64,000 nt of DNA from JAAYUD01 sp963676865 (GTDB taxonomy: Bacteria; Bacteroidota; Bacteroidia; Bacteroidales; Bacteroidaceae): assembly GCA_963676865.2 (NCBI GenBank), contig CAXXSS010000001.1, forward strand, positions 2,170,001 to 2,234,000, in the 5' to 3' direction. The position numbers were made by a program, and so were the translations under genes. Below, in pieces: positions 8,573 through 15,596 of this stretch. The notes beneath the pieces were generated by a model, which worked only from the letters and a program-made list of their open reading frames with translations, made no database searches and was not told the origin of the DNA. How positions within the stretch are numbered: the first letter of the stretch is position 1; each line of letters starts with the position of its first letter.

Positions 8573-9370
8573 ATGATATTTCTTAAAACTGATGATGAAA
8601 TAGAGCTATTAAGGCAGAGCAATCTGTTAGTCGGTAAGACCTTGGCTGAGGTAGCGAAAGTTATTAAGCCAGGTATTACCACGAAAGAACTTGATAAGGT
8701 AGCGGAGGAGTACATTAGAGATAATGGTGCAACTCCTACCTTTAAAGGGTTCCCTAATTTTAAAGGGGCTTCGTTTCCGGCTTCAATTTGTACTTCTATT
8801 AATGAACAAGTAGTACATGGTATACCGGGTGATGTAGTTCTTAAAGAAGGAGATATCGTTTCTGTAGATTGTGGAACGTATATGAATGGCTTTTGTGGTG
8901 ATTCTGCATATACATTTCCTGTGGGTGAAGTTAGTGATAGCGTTCTTCGTCTCTTGAAGACTACTAAAGAAGCTTTGTATAAGGGAATTGAAAATGCGGT
9001 CTCTGGTAAGCGATTAGGTGATATAGGAAGTGCTGTCCAAGAATACTGTGAGAATGAGTCTTTTGGAGTTGTTCGTGAATTTGTAGGTCATGGTATTGGC
9101 AAAGAAATGCACGAAGATCCAATGGTTCCTAACTACGGAAAGCGTGGTAACGGTATCCTTTTGAAAAATGGATTGTGTATAGCTATAGAACCGATGATAA
9201 CTTTAGGCGATCGCCATATTGTGATGGAACGTGATGGATGGACAGTGCGTACAGTTGATCATAGCTGCGCTGCACATTTTGAACATACGATTGCGATTAG
9301 AAAAGGTAAAGCCGATATTTTGTCATCATTTAAATTTGTTGAAGAAGTATTAGGAGAAAAAGCAATATAG
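8573..9370 (+). CDS. map: Type I methionine aminopeptidase
   Basis: The enzyme removes N-terminal methionine from nascent proteins in the cytoplasm. The pita-bread fold is shown by its five metal ligands: the two Asp in SVDCGTYMNGFCGDSAYTF, His in GHGIGKEMHEDP, Glu in AIEPMI and Glu in HFEHTI. The chosen start, MIFLKTDDEIELL at 8573, gives 265 residues. An adjacent ATG at 8570 and a TTG at 8567 are alternatives. It lies 12 bases after secY and 3 bases before infA. Confidence 0.96.
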   Translation: MIFLKTDDEIELLRQSNLLVGKTLAEVAKVIKPGITTKELDKVAEEYIRDNGATPTFKGFPNFKGASFPASICTSINEQVVHGIPGDVVLKEGDIVSVDCGTYMNGFCGDSAYTFPVGEVSDSVLRLLKTTKEALYKGIENAVSGKRLGDIGSAVQEYCENESFGVVREFVGHGIGKEMHEDPMVPNYGKRGNGILLKNGLCIAIEPMITLGDRHIVMERDGWTVRTVDHSCAAHFEHTIAIRKGKADILSSFKFVEEVLGEKAI

Positions 9371-9373
9371 TTT

Positions 9374-9592
9374 ATGGCTAAACAAACAGCAATAGAACAA
9401 GATGGAGTGATTGTCGAAGCGTTGTCGAATGCAATGTTTCGGGTAGAATTGGAAAATGGACATGAGATTACTGCTCATATATCCGGGAAAATGCGGATGC
9501 ATTACATCAAAATTCTTCCGGGTGATAAGGTGAAAGTCGAGATGTCACCTTACGATTTATCGAAAGGTAGAATTGTATTTAGATATAAATAA
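9374..9592 (+). CDS. infA: Translation initiation factor IF-1
   Basis: IF-1 occupies the ribosomal A site during initiation. This 72-residue OB-fold protein has the family pattern KQTAIEQDGVIVEALSNAMFRVEL...GKMRMHYIKILPGDKVKVEMSPYDL. Its length matches the usual 72 residues exactly. Translation is probably coupled to map, whose stop is 3 bases upstream. Confidence 0.98.
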   Translation: MAKQTAIEQDGVIVEALSNAMFRVELENGHEITAHISGKMRMHYIKILPGDKVKVEMSPYDLSKGRIVFRYK

Positions 9593-9600
9593 AACGAGAT

Positions 9601-9717
9601 ATGAAAGTAAGAGCATCATTAAAAAAACGTACCCCTGAGTGCAAGATTGTAAGACGTCATGGTACGTTGTATGTAATTAACAAGAAAAATCCCAAGTTCA
9701 AACAACGTCAGGGATAG
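9601..9717 (+). CDS. rpmJ: 50S ribosomal protein L36, zinc-free type
   Basis: This 38-residue protein (MKVRASLKKRTPECK... ending PKFKQRQG) is the smallest ribosomal protein. The family zinc ligands are C11, C14, C27 and H33. Here only one Cys is present, at residue 14, so this is the zinc-independent variant. The gene lies 8 bases after infA and before rpsM, its standard position. Confidence 0.97.
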   Translation: MKVRASLKKRTPECKIVRRHGTLYVINKKNPKFKQRQG

Positions 9718-9749
9718 TATTATTTTTGGAAAAAAAATAATTAAAGTAT

Positions 9750-10130
9750 ATGGCTATAAGAATAGTTGGTGTAGATTTACCTCAGAATAAGAGAGGTGAG
9801 ATTGCGTTAACCTATATTTTTGGTATAGGTCGTAGTGGTGCCGTCAAAATTTTAGATATGGCTGGCATAGATAGAGATATCAAAGTTAAAGATTGGACTG
9901 ATGATCAAGCAGCAAAGATTCGTGAAATCATTGGTAACAATATTAAGGTGGAAGGTGATCTTCGTTCTGAAATTCAGATGAATATTAAACGTCTGATGGA
10001 TGTAGGTTGCTATCGTGGGGTTCGTCATCGTGTGGGTTTACCAGTACGTGGGCAGAGCACAAAAAACAATGCTCGTACTCGTAAGGGTCGCAAGAAGACC
10101 GTTGCTAACAAGAAGAAAGCTACTAAATAA
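9750..10130 (+). CDS. rpsM: 30S ribosomal protein S13
   Basis: S13 is in the head of the 30S subunit and contacts the P-site tRNA and L5. The 126-residue protein shows RIVGVDLPQNKRGEIALTYI, the helix-turn-helix-like GIGRSGAVKILDMAGI and the C-terminal RHRVGLPVRGQSTKNNARTRKG tail that reaches the decoding centre. It starts the alpha-operon part of the cluster. Confidence 0.98.
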   Translation: MAIRIVGVDLPQNKRGEIALTYIFGIGRSGAVKILDMAGIDRDIKVKDWTDDQAAKIREIIGNNIKVEGDLRSEIQMNIKRLMDVGCYRGVRHRVGLPVRGQSTKNNARTRKGRKKTVANKKKATK

Positions 10131-10141
10131 TAATTATTGAT

Positions 10142-10531
10142 ATGGCAAAAAAAGCAGTTGCAGCAAAAAAGAGAAATGTAAAGATCGATGCTAACGGACA
10201 ATTACATGTTCATTCGTCTTTCAATAATATTATTGTTTCTCTTGCAAATAGTGAAGGGCAGATTATCTCATGGTCTTCTGCCGGTAAAATGGGATTTAGA
10301 GGTTCTAAAAAGAACACCCCGTATGCAGCCCAAATGGCTGCTCAAGACTGTGCTAAGATAGCATACGATCTTGGTCTGAGAAAGGTAAAAGCTTATGTAA
10401 AGGGGCCTGGTAATGGTCGTGAGTCTGCTATCAGAACAATACATGGAGCAGGTATTGAGGTAACTGAAATTATTGATGTTACACCACTTCCTCATAATGG
10501 ATGTCGTCCTCCGAAAAGACGTAGAGTTTAA
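10142..10531 (+). CDS. rpsK: 30S ribosomal protein S11
   Basis: S11 forms part of the platform and the mRNA exit region. The 129-residue protein has the signatures HVHSSFNNIIVSLANSEG and KAYVKGPGNGRESAIRTIHGAG. It ends DVTPLPHNGCRPPKRRRV, invariant in bacteria. It is followed by a 124-base untranslated gap carrying the rpsD leader. Confidence 0.98.
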   Translation: MAKKAVAAKKRNVKIDANGQLHVHSSFNNIIVSLANSEGQIISWSSAGKMGFRGSKKNTPYAAQMAAQDCAKIAYDLGLRKVKAYVKGPGNGRESAIRTIHGAGIEVTEIIDVTPLPHNGCRPPKRRRV

Positions 10532-10550
10532 TATTTACCTTTATACAAAA

Positions 10551-10627
10551 GACAGGCTTTAATGTCGTTAAAATAGGATTGCATTTATATTCTCTCTGCA
10601 ATCGCGGCTGCAACGATTAAGGCTGTC
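10551..10627 (+). promoter_or_regulatory. Structured leader upstream of rpsD
   Basis: The only long gap inside the ribosomal cluster (10,532-10,655) can fold. GACAG at 10551-10555 pairs with CTGTC at 10623-10627. TCGTT at 10565-10569 pairs with AACGA at 10612-10616. ATTGCA at 10578-10583 pairs with TGCAAT at 10597-10602. In other bacteria S4 represses its own mRNA through a structured leader, so autoregulation by S4 is the likely role. This is inferred from position and pairing only. Confidence 0.55.
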
Positions 10628-10655
10628 TAGAAAACAAATTTAAAAATTATAGAAA

Positions 10656-11261
10656 ATGGCTAGATATACTGGTCCTAAAACCAAAATTGCACGTAAGTTC
10701 GGTGAAGGTATTTTTGGAGCTGATAAGGTATTGTCGAAGAAAAATTATCCTCCTGGACAACATGGAAATTCACGCAAGAGAAAAACATCCGAATATGGTG
10801 TTCAACTTCGCGAGAAACAAAAAGCAAAATATACTTATGGCGTATTAGAGAAACAGTTCCGTAACTTATTTGTTAAGGCCGAAGCTTCTAAAGGTGTAAC
10901 CGGTGAGGTTCTTCTTCAGTTGCTCGAAAACCGTCTCGATAATGTCGTATTTCGTTTGGGTATTGCTCCTACTCGTGCTGCTGCACGTCAGTTGGTAAGT
11001 CACAAACATATTATTGTTGATGGAAAAGTTTTAAATATTCCTTCTTATTCAGTAAAGCCCGGTCAATTGGTCGGTGTTCGTGAGAAAGCCAAATCTTTGG
11101 AAGTAATAGCAAACGCACTTGCTGGGTTTAATCACAGCAAATATCCTTGGTTGGAATGGGATGACAATTCTAAAGTGGGCAAGTTGTTACATGTCCCTGA
11201 AAGAACTGACATTCCTGAGAACATTAAAGAACATTTGATCGTTGAATTGTATTCTAAATAA
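10656..11261 (+). CDS. rpsD: 30S ribosomal protein S4
   Basis: S4 nucleates 30S assembly and in E. coli represses the alpha operon. The 201-residue product begins MARYTGPKTKIARKFGEGIFG. It contains the S4 RNA-binding domain (LENRLDNVVFRLGIAPTRAAARQLVSHKHI) near residues 92-121. It ends with IKEHLIVELYSK. The preceding structured gap is its probable control element. Confidence 0.98.
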   Translation: MARYTGPKTKIARKFGEGIFGADKVLSKKNYPPGQHGNSRKRKTSEYGVQLREKQKAKYTYGVLEKQFRNLFVKAEASKGVTGEVLLQLLENRLDNVVFRLGIAPTRAAARQLVSHKHIIVDGKVLNIPSYSVKPGQLVGVREKAKSLEVIANALAGFNHSKYPWLEWDDNSKVGKLLHVPERTDIPENIKEHLIVELYSK

Positions 11262-11272
11262 TAATTAATTTC

Positions 11273-12262
11273 ATGGCGATATTAGCATTTCAAAAACCTG
11301 AAAAAGTTTTAATGTTGGAAGCGGATCCTAAGTATGGTAAATTTGAATTCCGTCCGTTGGAACCTGGTTTTGGTATAACTATTGGTAATGCCTTGCGCCG
11401 TATGCTTCTTTCATCTTTGGAAGGATTTGCAATCAACACTATCAAGATTGAGAGCGTTGAACACGAATTTGCAAGTGTTCCCGGGGTGAAGGAAGATGTC
11501 ACCAATATTATATTAAACCTAAAAAAAGTAAGACTGAAACAAGTCGTTGAGGATACCGAAAACGAAAAAGTCAGTATAACCGTTAAGAATTCAACAGAAT
11601 TCAAAGCAGGTGACATAGGGAAGTATTTAACTGGATTTGAAGTGTTAAATCCTGAATTGGTTATTTGTCATTTAGATTCGAAGGCCACTATTCAGATGGA
11701 ATTGACCATTAACAAAGGTCGTGGATATGTGCCTTCTGAAGAAAATCGTCAGTTTTGCACTGATACCAATACGATAGCTATTGATTCTATATATACGCCA
11801 ATTGTTAAGGTGAAATATACTATTGAGAATTATCGTGTTGAACAAAAAACCGATTACGAGAAATTAATTCTTGAAATTACTACTGATGGTTCCGTTCATC
11901 CGAAAGATGCTTTGAAAGAAGCAGCTAAAGCTTTGATTCACCACTTTATGTTGTTCTCTGATGAAAAAATCACATTGGAGAATGCTGAAGGTGAAGGCAA
12001 TGAAGAATTTGATGAAGAAGTTCTGCACATGCGTCAATTATTGAAGACCAAGTTGGTCGATATGGATCTCTCGGTTCGCGCTCTCAATTGTTTGAAAGCA
12101 GCCGATGTAGAAACATTAGGCGATTTGATTCAATTCAATCGGACGGATTTGCTGAAGTTCCGAAATTTCGGAAAGAAATCGCTCACCGAGCTTGATGATT
12201 TGCTGGAGAGTCTGAATCTGTCGTTCGGAACCGACATTTCTAAATACAAATTAGATAAATAA
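11273..12262 (+). CDS. rpoA: RNA polymerase alpha subunit
   Basis: RpoA dimerises to seed core RNA polymerase assembly, and its C-terminal domain contacts UP elements and activators. The 329-residue product has the N-terminal domain with FGITIGNALRRMLLSSLEGFA. A linker rich in acidic residues is followed by the alphaCTD (LSVRALNCLKAADVETLGDL ... FGKKSLTELDDLL) at about residues 265-315. It lies 11 bases after rpsD and 5 before rplQ. Confidence 0.98.
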   Translation: MAILAFQKPEKVLMLEADPKYGKFEFRPLEPGFGITIGNALRRMLLSSLEGFAINTIKIESVEHEFASVPGVKEDVTNIILNLKKVRLKQVVEDTENEKVSITVKNSTEFKAGDIGKYLTGFEVLNPELVICHLDSKATIQMELTINKGRGYVPSEENRQFCTDTNTIAIDSIYTPIVKVKYTIENYRVEQKTDYEKLILEITTDGSVHPKDALKEAAKALIHHFMLFSDEKITLENAEGEGNEEFDEEVLHMRQLLKTKLVDMDLSVRALNCLKAADVETLGDLIQFNRTDLLKFRNFGKKSLTELDDLLESLNLSFGTDISKYKLDK

Positions 12263-12267
12263 TAAAA

Positions 12268-12810
12268 ATGAGACATAATAAGAAATTCAATCACCTTGGT
12301 CGTACTGCTTCTCATAGAGGGGCTATGCTTTCTAACATGGCTTCTTCCTTGATTAAGCACAAAAGAATCACTACGACCGTTGCAAAGGCTAAAGCTTTAA
12401 AGAAGTTTGTAGAACCTTTGCTTACAAAGTCTAAAAGCGATACGACTAATTCTCGTCGTGTAGTATTTAGCAGCTTGCAAGATAAAATTGCTGTTACGGA
12501 ATTATTCAAAGAAATTTCTGTGAAGATTGCAGATCGTCCTGGTGGATATACACGTATCATCAAAACCGGTCATCGTTTAGGTGATAACGCATCAATGTGT
12601 TTTATCGAACTTGTTGATTTTGATGAAAAGATGGCAAAAGATGTTGCTAAGAAAGCTACTCGTAGCCGTCGTCGTTCTAAGAAGGCAGTTGTAGCAGAAG
12701 AAGTTAGTGCACAAGAAGTTGAAACTCCTTCTGTAGAAGAAGTAAAAGAAGAAGCTCCTGTGCAAGAAGAGGCTCCGGCCGAAGCACCTGCTGCTGAAGA
12801 AGCTAAATAG
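12268..12810 (+). CDS. rplQ: 50S ribosomal protein L17 with acidic C-terminal tail
   Basis: L17 lies near the peptide exit tunnel. Residues 1-116 are the usual protein (MRHNKKFNHLGRTASHRGAML; RPGGYTRIIKTGHRLGDNA). A lysine/arginine stretch and then about 50 residues of Glu/Ala/Pro/Val repeats (EEAPVQEEAPAEAPAAEEAK) extend it to 180. I know this kind of low-complexity acidic tail from Bacteroidetes L17 but cannot assign it a function. It is the last gene of the cluster. Confidence 0.97.
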   Translation: MRHNKKFNHLGRTASHRGAMLSNMASSLIKHKRITTTVAKAKALKKFVEPLLTKSKSDTTNSRRVVFSSLQDKIAVTELFKEISVKIADRPGGYTRIIKTGHRLGDNASMCFIELVDFDEKMAKDVAKKATRSRRRSKKAVVAEEVSAQEVETPSVEEVKEEAPVQEEAPAEAPAAEEAK

Positions 12811-12835
12811 AATAAATCTACACACTTATATTGAA

Positions 12836-12867
12836 AAGGTCGTCCGATATCGGACGACCTTTTTTTT
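12836..12867 (+). terminator. Rho-independent terminator of the ribosomal cluster
   Basis: A perfect 26-nt palindrome occupies 12836-12861, with each arm reading AAGGTCGTCCGAT or its complement. It runs straight into seven T residues at 12861-12867, 26 bases after the rplQ stop. This is a textbook intrinsic terminator for the + strand. Confidence 0.93.
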
Positions 12868-13439
12868 GATTATTTCGGTTTTAATTAAATAGACGATATA
12901 CATTCAAGGCTCACCAGTAAAAGTCAGGGGACTAAGCATTATGGTTTCGAGTGCTTAGATCCGAGAAAGAGAGTGGATTTATATGAATGAGTTGCAAGAG
13001 GATGTGAAATATTTGTCTGTTTTGCAGGAAAGAATTGTATTAACAGCCACAATAGATATTGCCTTACTCTATCCAAATAGTTGGAGCGCTCACCCCATCG
13101 ATACAGAGACGAGCTATGCCGCAAAACTTTGCGTGCAATCCGTTTTTTTAGAACGTATTTCAAAGTGAATATTCCCAAATATTCTGATACTTTCTTATCC
13201 AAACCTCACTCACAAGGCCTTACCGAGCACTATTTCCGTTATTCTCTCACCGCTCGAATGTAAGCTCAATAAGAGCGAGATATAAAGTTGTCGTGCGCAA
13301 ATCGTTGATAGACAGCGAGAAATTCATAAGGACGAAAATAAATGTTTATACATACAAACATTTATTTTTGTCCTTATGAATTTTTATGTTCGCCCTTATC
13401 ATTTTTTGAGAACCCAAGTTCGATTTCATGTATCTGTGG
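12868..13439. other. Intergenic DNA without a recognisable gene
   Basis: This ~570-base stretch lies between the ribosomal terminator and the IS3 left end. Short ORFs of about 60-87 codons occur on both strands (for example 12983-13168 on +), but none looks like a known family and their frames overlap each other. It holds one notable structure, the long hairpin at 13320-13383. A short stretch at 12908-12944 resembles 47510-47546. Confidence 0.6.
13320..13383. repeat. 28-bp-stem hairpin
   Basis: The arms at 13320-13347 and 13356-13383 are inverted copies of 28 bases with a single G-T type difference, separated by the 8-base loop ATACATAC. The arm begins AAATTCATAAGGACG. T residues continue to 13385. 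It could act as a terminator in either direction, or be a palindromic repeat element. It lies about 55 bases outside the IS3 left end. Confidence 0.8.
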
Positions 13440-13546
13440 TGTACTGAATTTGGTTGACAGTTAAACACTAGTAAACCTAAGGGAGTTGACAATTACAATC
13501 ATGTATACCTAAAGTAGTTGTCAACTCTGCAAAGTTAATCCTATTT

Positions 13547-14500
13547 TTATTGACAAACAAGTATTGTTTGTTCTTTATAGTTTGTTTTGTTCAGCTGATG
13601 CTTTAAAGCATCAGCTGAACAAAGTGGGTTTGGATGTTCTCCCGGGAGCATTTGCATCGGTGTTTTCATTGCCAGAGCTTGGTGCGGTCGTGCCCAATTG
13701 TAGAGATATATGGATCTGGCGACACCTTCCAAGGCTTCATCAAATGTTTTATTCTCATAATCGAAGAGCCATCCGTTCTTAACGGTATTGTTCATCCTCT
13801 CGGCCAGTGCATTGTGCAAGGGGTCGCCCGTTTGCGTCATACTGATAGCGATTCCTCTTTCTTTGAGCTGTGACACATAACCTTTTGATGCATACTGCAC
13901 ACCTCGGTCGGAATGGTGGATAAGACCTGAAAGGTTGAATCCCTGACCTTTATAAAATCTGCACGCCATCATCAACGCTTTTGCCGGTCCTTCCGCTTCA
14001 AGAGTCCGAAAGAGGGCATATCCCACAATGATGCGGCTGAAGACATCCGTCAGCAGCGAAAGATAGGCAAATCCTTCTTTCGTGGATATATAAGTGATGT
14101 CACCCACCATCATGCGGCAAACACCACAGGCCACGTATTTAGGAGATGTGTTAAGCAAATCCGGATAGATCCGATATGGATGATCGGAGTTGGTCGTACG
14201 AGGTCTGTAACGTCTGCGGCGCAGCATCATCCCGTTGGCCCGAAGGACATCGATAAATTGGTCGCGTCCTATCGTGAACTTTTCTCCGAACCGAGACTTA
14301 CACAGACTGTAAAGCTCGCGGCAACCGCTTCGGGGAAGCTCCTGACGCAGAAATTGACAGTAATACGTGATGCTGCTTATAAGTACATCTTGTTCGGCAT
14401 TTGTTTCTTTGTGCTTGTAGTACCCTTGTCGGGAAATGTCAAGCAGTCCGCAAAGGGCGGATATGGTATAACTCATACCTTTACCCGCCTTTTGTGACAA
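13547..14500 (-). CDS. IS3-family transposase OrfB (DDE)
   Basis: This is the catalytic half of an IS3-type transposase. The 317 residues from the TTG at 14500 carry an HTH-21-like region (ALCGLLDISRQGYYKHKE) and an rve integrase core with D134 (GDITYI), D198 (HHSDRGVQYAS) and E234 (ALAERMNN). The DD(35)E spacing is correct for the family. It is probably not translated from the TTG but as an OrfAB fusion by -1 frameshifting at A-AAA-AAC (14530-14524), which puts orfA in phase with this frame. The C-terminal codons lie on a 38-nt palindrome. The protein is complete, but OrfA is broken by IS66, so the element is probably immobile on its own. Confidence 0.93.
   Translation of the reverse strand: MSQKAGKGMSYTISALCGLLDISRQGYYKHKETNAEQDVLISSITYYCQFLRQELPRSGCRELYSLCKSRFGEKFTIGRDQFIDVLRANGMMLRRRRYRPRTTNSDHPYRIYPDLLNTSPKYVACGVCRMMVGDITYISTKEGFAYLSLLTDVFSRIIVGYALFRTLEAEGPAKALMMACRFYKGQGFNLSGLIHHSDRGVQYASKGYVSQLKERGIAISMTQTGDPLHNALAERMNNTVKNGWLFDYENKTFDEALEGVARSIYLYNWARPHQALAMKTPMQMLPGEHPNPLCSADALKHQLNKTNYKEQTILVCQ
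13586..13623. repeat. Perfect 38-nt palindrome inside IS3 orfB
   Basis: Two 19-base arms, 13586-13604 and 13605-13623, are exact inverted copies with no loop (centre TTTAAA). The arm reads TTTGTTCAGCTGATGCTTT. The palindrome lies within the last codons of orfB, where it encodes LCSADALKHQLNK. It may stop transcription entering or leaving the element, or be a recombination relic. Confidence 0.9.
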
Positions 14501-14523
14501 GCAACCTACTACTTGACATCGGA

Positions 14524-14530
14524 GTTTTTT
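14524..14530 (-). promoter_or_regulatory. Programmed -1 frameshift heptamer of IS3
   Basis: The - strand reads A-AAA-AAC in the orfA phase (CGA AAA AAC TCC). A -1 slip gives CTC CGA TGT CAA and continues without a stop into the orfB frame (TTG TCA CAA AAG). This is the standard way IS3 elements make the OrfAB transposase. The orfA stop comes 5 codons downstream. Confidence 0.8.
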
Positions 14531-14673
14531 CGTACCTTGATGTGATACTTCTCTTCAGCCAGGTCAATCATGCAATCATAAACGTCACGGGCCATCTCTG
14601 CACGCTTCAGCTCAGATTCCAATTCCTTAATGCGCACTTTCAAAGAGGTGATGTCTTCTTCTGAAGAGACATC

Positions 14674-14681
14674 CTCTGTAC
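14674..14681. repeat. IS66 target-site duplication, left copy
   Basis: CTCTGTAC directly precedes the IS66 left end. The same 8 bases follow the right end at 17233-17240. Eight base pairs is the duplication length known for the IS66 family. Confidence 0.95.
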
Positions 14682-14760
14682 GTAAGCGTCTCGGCGATTA
14701 TGCCTTTTCTGGTAAGCTCCCGCTCGTTACCTTTGTGCTGATTTAAAAATAAAATTAGAA

Positions 14761-15171
14761 ATGGTAACATCAAAAACAGCAGAAATGCGATTTCGGCATG
14801 TATGGGAGATGTTCGGAAAGGAACTCACTGTGAATTATCGTTGCAGTTTGTCAGAAATTGCAGCTAAAAACCGTACGGACTTGAATGGGATGCGCAGCTG
14901 GATGCTCGACCGTGGACATTCGGTATCCCAACTAAAGAAAGAGGTTCTCCATCGCTATTACGGCGGCTCCATACCCGACGTCAAGGAGGCGGGGCGGATG
15001 TTCACGCCGATAGTGGCGTCCGGTATTCCGAAAGCGGGGCCTTCACTACTGGGCATCCATATCACCTTCAACAGCGGTACGAGCGTCACCGTCAAAGAGG
15101 CGACTCCCGAGGGTATAATGGGCCTGATCCTGAGTTACGAAAGAATGGAGGGCGAGTTATGTACTCTTTGA
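14761..15171 (+). CDS. IS66 accessory protein TnpA-like
   Basis: This is the first ORF of the IS66 element (136 residues, MVTSKTAEMRFRHVWEMFGK). The N-terminal half looks like a helix-turn-helix segment (LSEIAAKNRTDLNGMRSWML), which fits the DNA-binding accessory role known for IS66 TnpA. The C-terminal half (GIHITFNSGTSVTVKEATPEG) matches the end of other Bacteroidetes IS66 ORF1 proteins. Its stop overlaps the start of the next ORF by 13 bases. Confidence 0.85.
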   Translation: MVTSKTAEMRFRHVWEMFGKELTVNYRCSLSEIAAKNRTDLNGMRSWMLDRGHSVSQLKKEVLHRYYGGSIPDVKEAGRMFTPIVASGIPKAGPSLLGIHITFNSGTSVTVKEATPEGIMGLILSYERMEGELCTL

Positions 15172-15509
15172 CGTCAAGCAACAAATATTACTTGTATCAA
15201 GGGTATGTCCGAATGAATCGGGGTATTGACGGACTTTACAAGATGATACGTTCTGAGATGAAGGAGCTCTCTCCCGTTTCGGGTGACGCGTTCATCTTCT
15301 TCGGAAAGAAAAGACAAAGCGTGAAGATACTCAAGTGGGACGGCGACGGTTTTTTGCTGTATTACAAACGGCTTGAGGGCGGCAGTTTCGAAGTGCCCGT
15401 TTTCAACCCGCGTACGGGCAATTACGAGATCGGGTGGAACACACTCTCCTTTATTCTCAGCGGAGTATCGCTTGGGTCCGTAAGGCTGCGAAAGCGTTTC
15501 CGAATATAG
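15159..15509 (+). CDS. tnpB: IS66 accessory protein TnpB (Orf2-like)
   Basis: This 116-residue IS66 Orf2-like protein contains GIDGLYKMIRSEM, then DAFIFFGKKRQSVKILKWDGDGFLLYYKRLEGG. This is the signature of the IS66 TnpB family, which is needed for efficient transposition but has no known catalytic activity. It overlaps tnpA, indicating coupled translation, and is 87 bases upstream of the transposase. Confidence 0.92.
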   Translation: MYSLTSSNKYYLYQGYVRMNRGIDGLYKMIRSEMKELSPVSGDAFIFFGKKRQSVKILKWDGDGFLLYYKRLEGGSFEVPVFNPRTGNYEIGWNTLSFILSGVSLGSVRLRKRFRI

Positions 15510-15596
15510 CTGAAAGGTCCTGTTTATAGTAAATTAATCATGAAAAAAGTCGAGCTTTTCGTTTGATATTCCGGTGATTTTTGGTACCTTTGTACT

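Larger units (their letters stand above)
14509..14681 (-). pseudogene. IS3 OrfA, C-terminal part split off by IS66
   Basis: Read on the - strand this encodes DVSSEEDITSLKVRIKELE followed by SELKRAEMARDVYDCMIDL and a stop at 14509. It is the leucine-zipper and C-terminal part of an IS3 OrfA. It has no start of its own. Joining it to the N-terminal part at 17233-17436 across one copy of CTCTGTAC gives one continuous frame of about 122 codons (TTGTE|DVSS). The slippery heptamer A-AAA-AAC near its end sets up the -1 shift into OrfB. Confidence 0.88.

Noticed and set aside
14641..14760. An apparent frameshift in the IS3 orfA, with the frame QHKGNERELTRKG upstream
   Set aside because: The upstream segment belongs to the IS66 end. 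With the IS66 and one target duplication removed, orfA is in frame without any shift.
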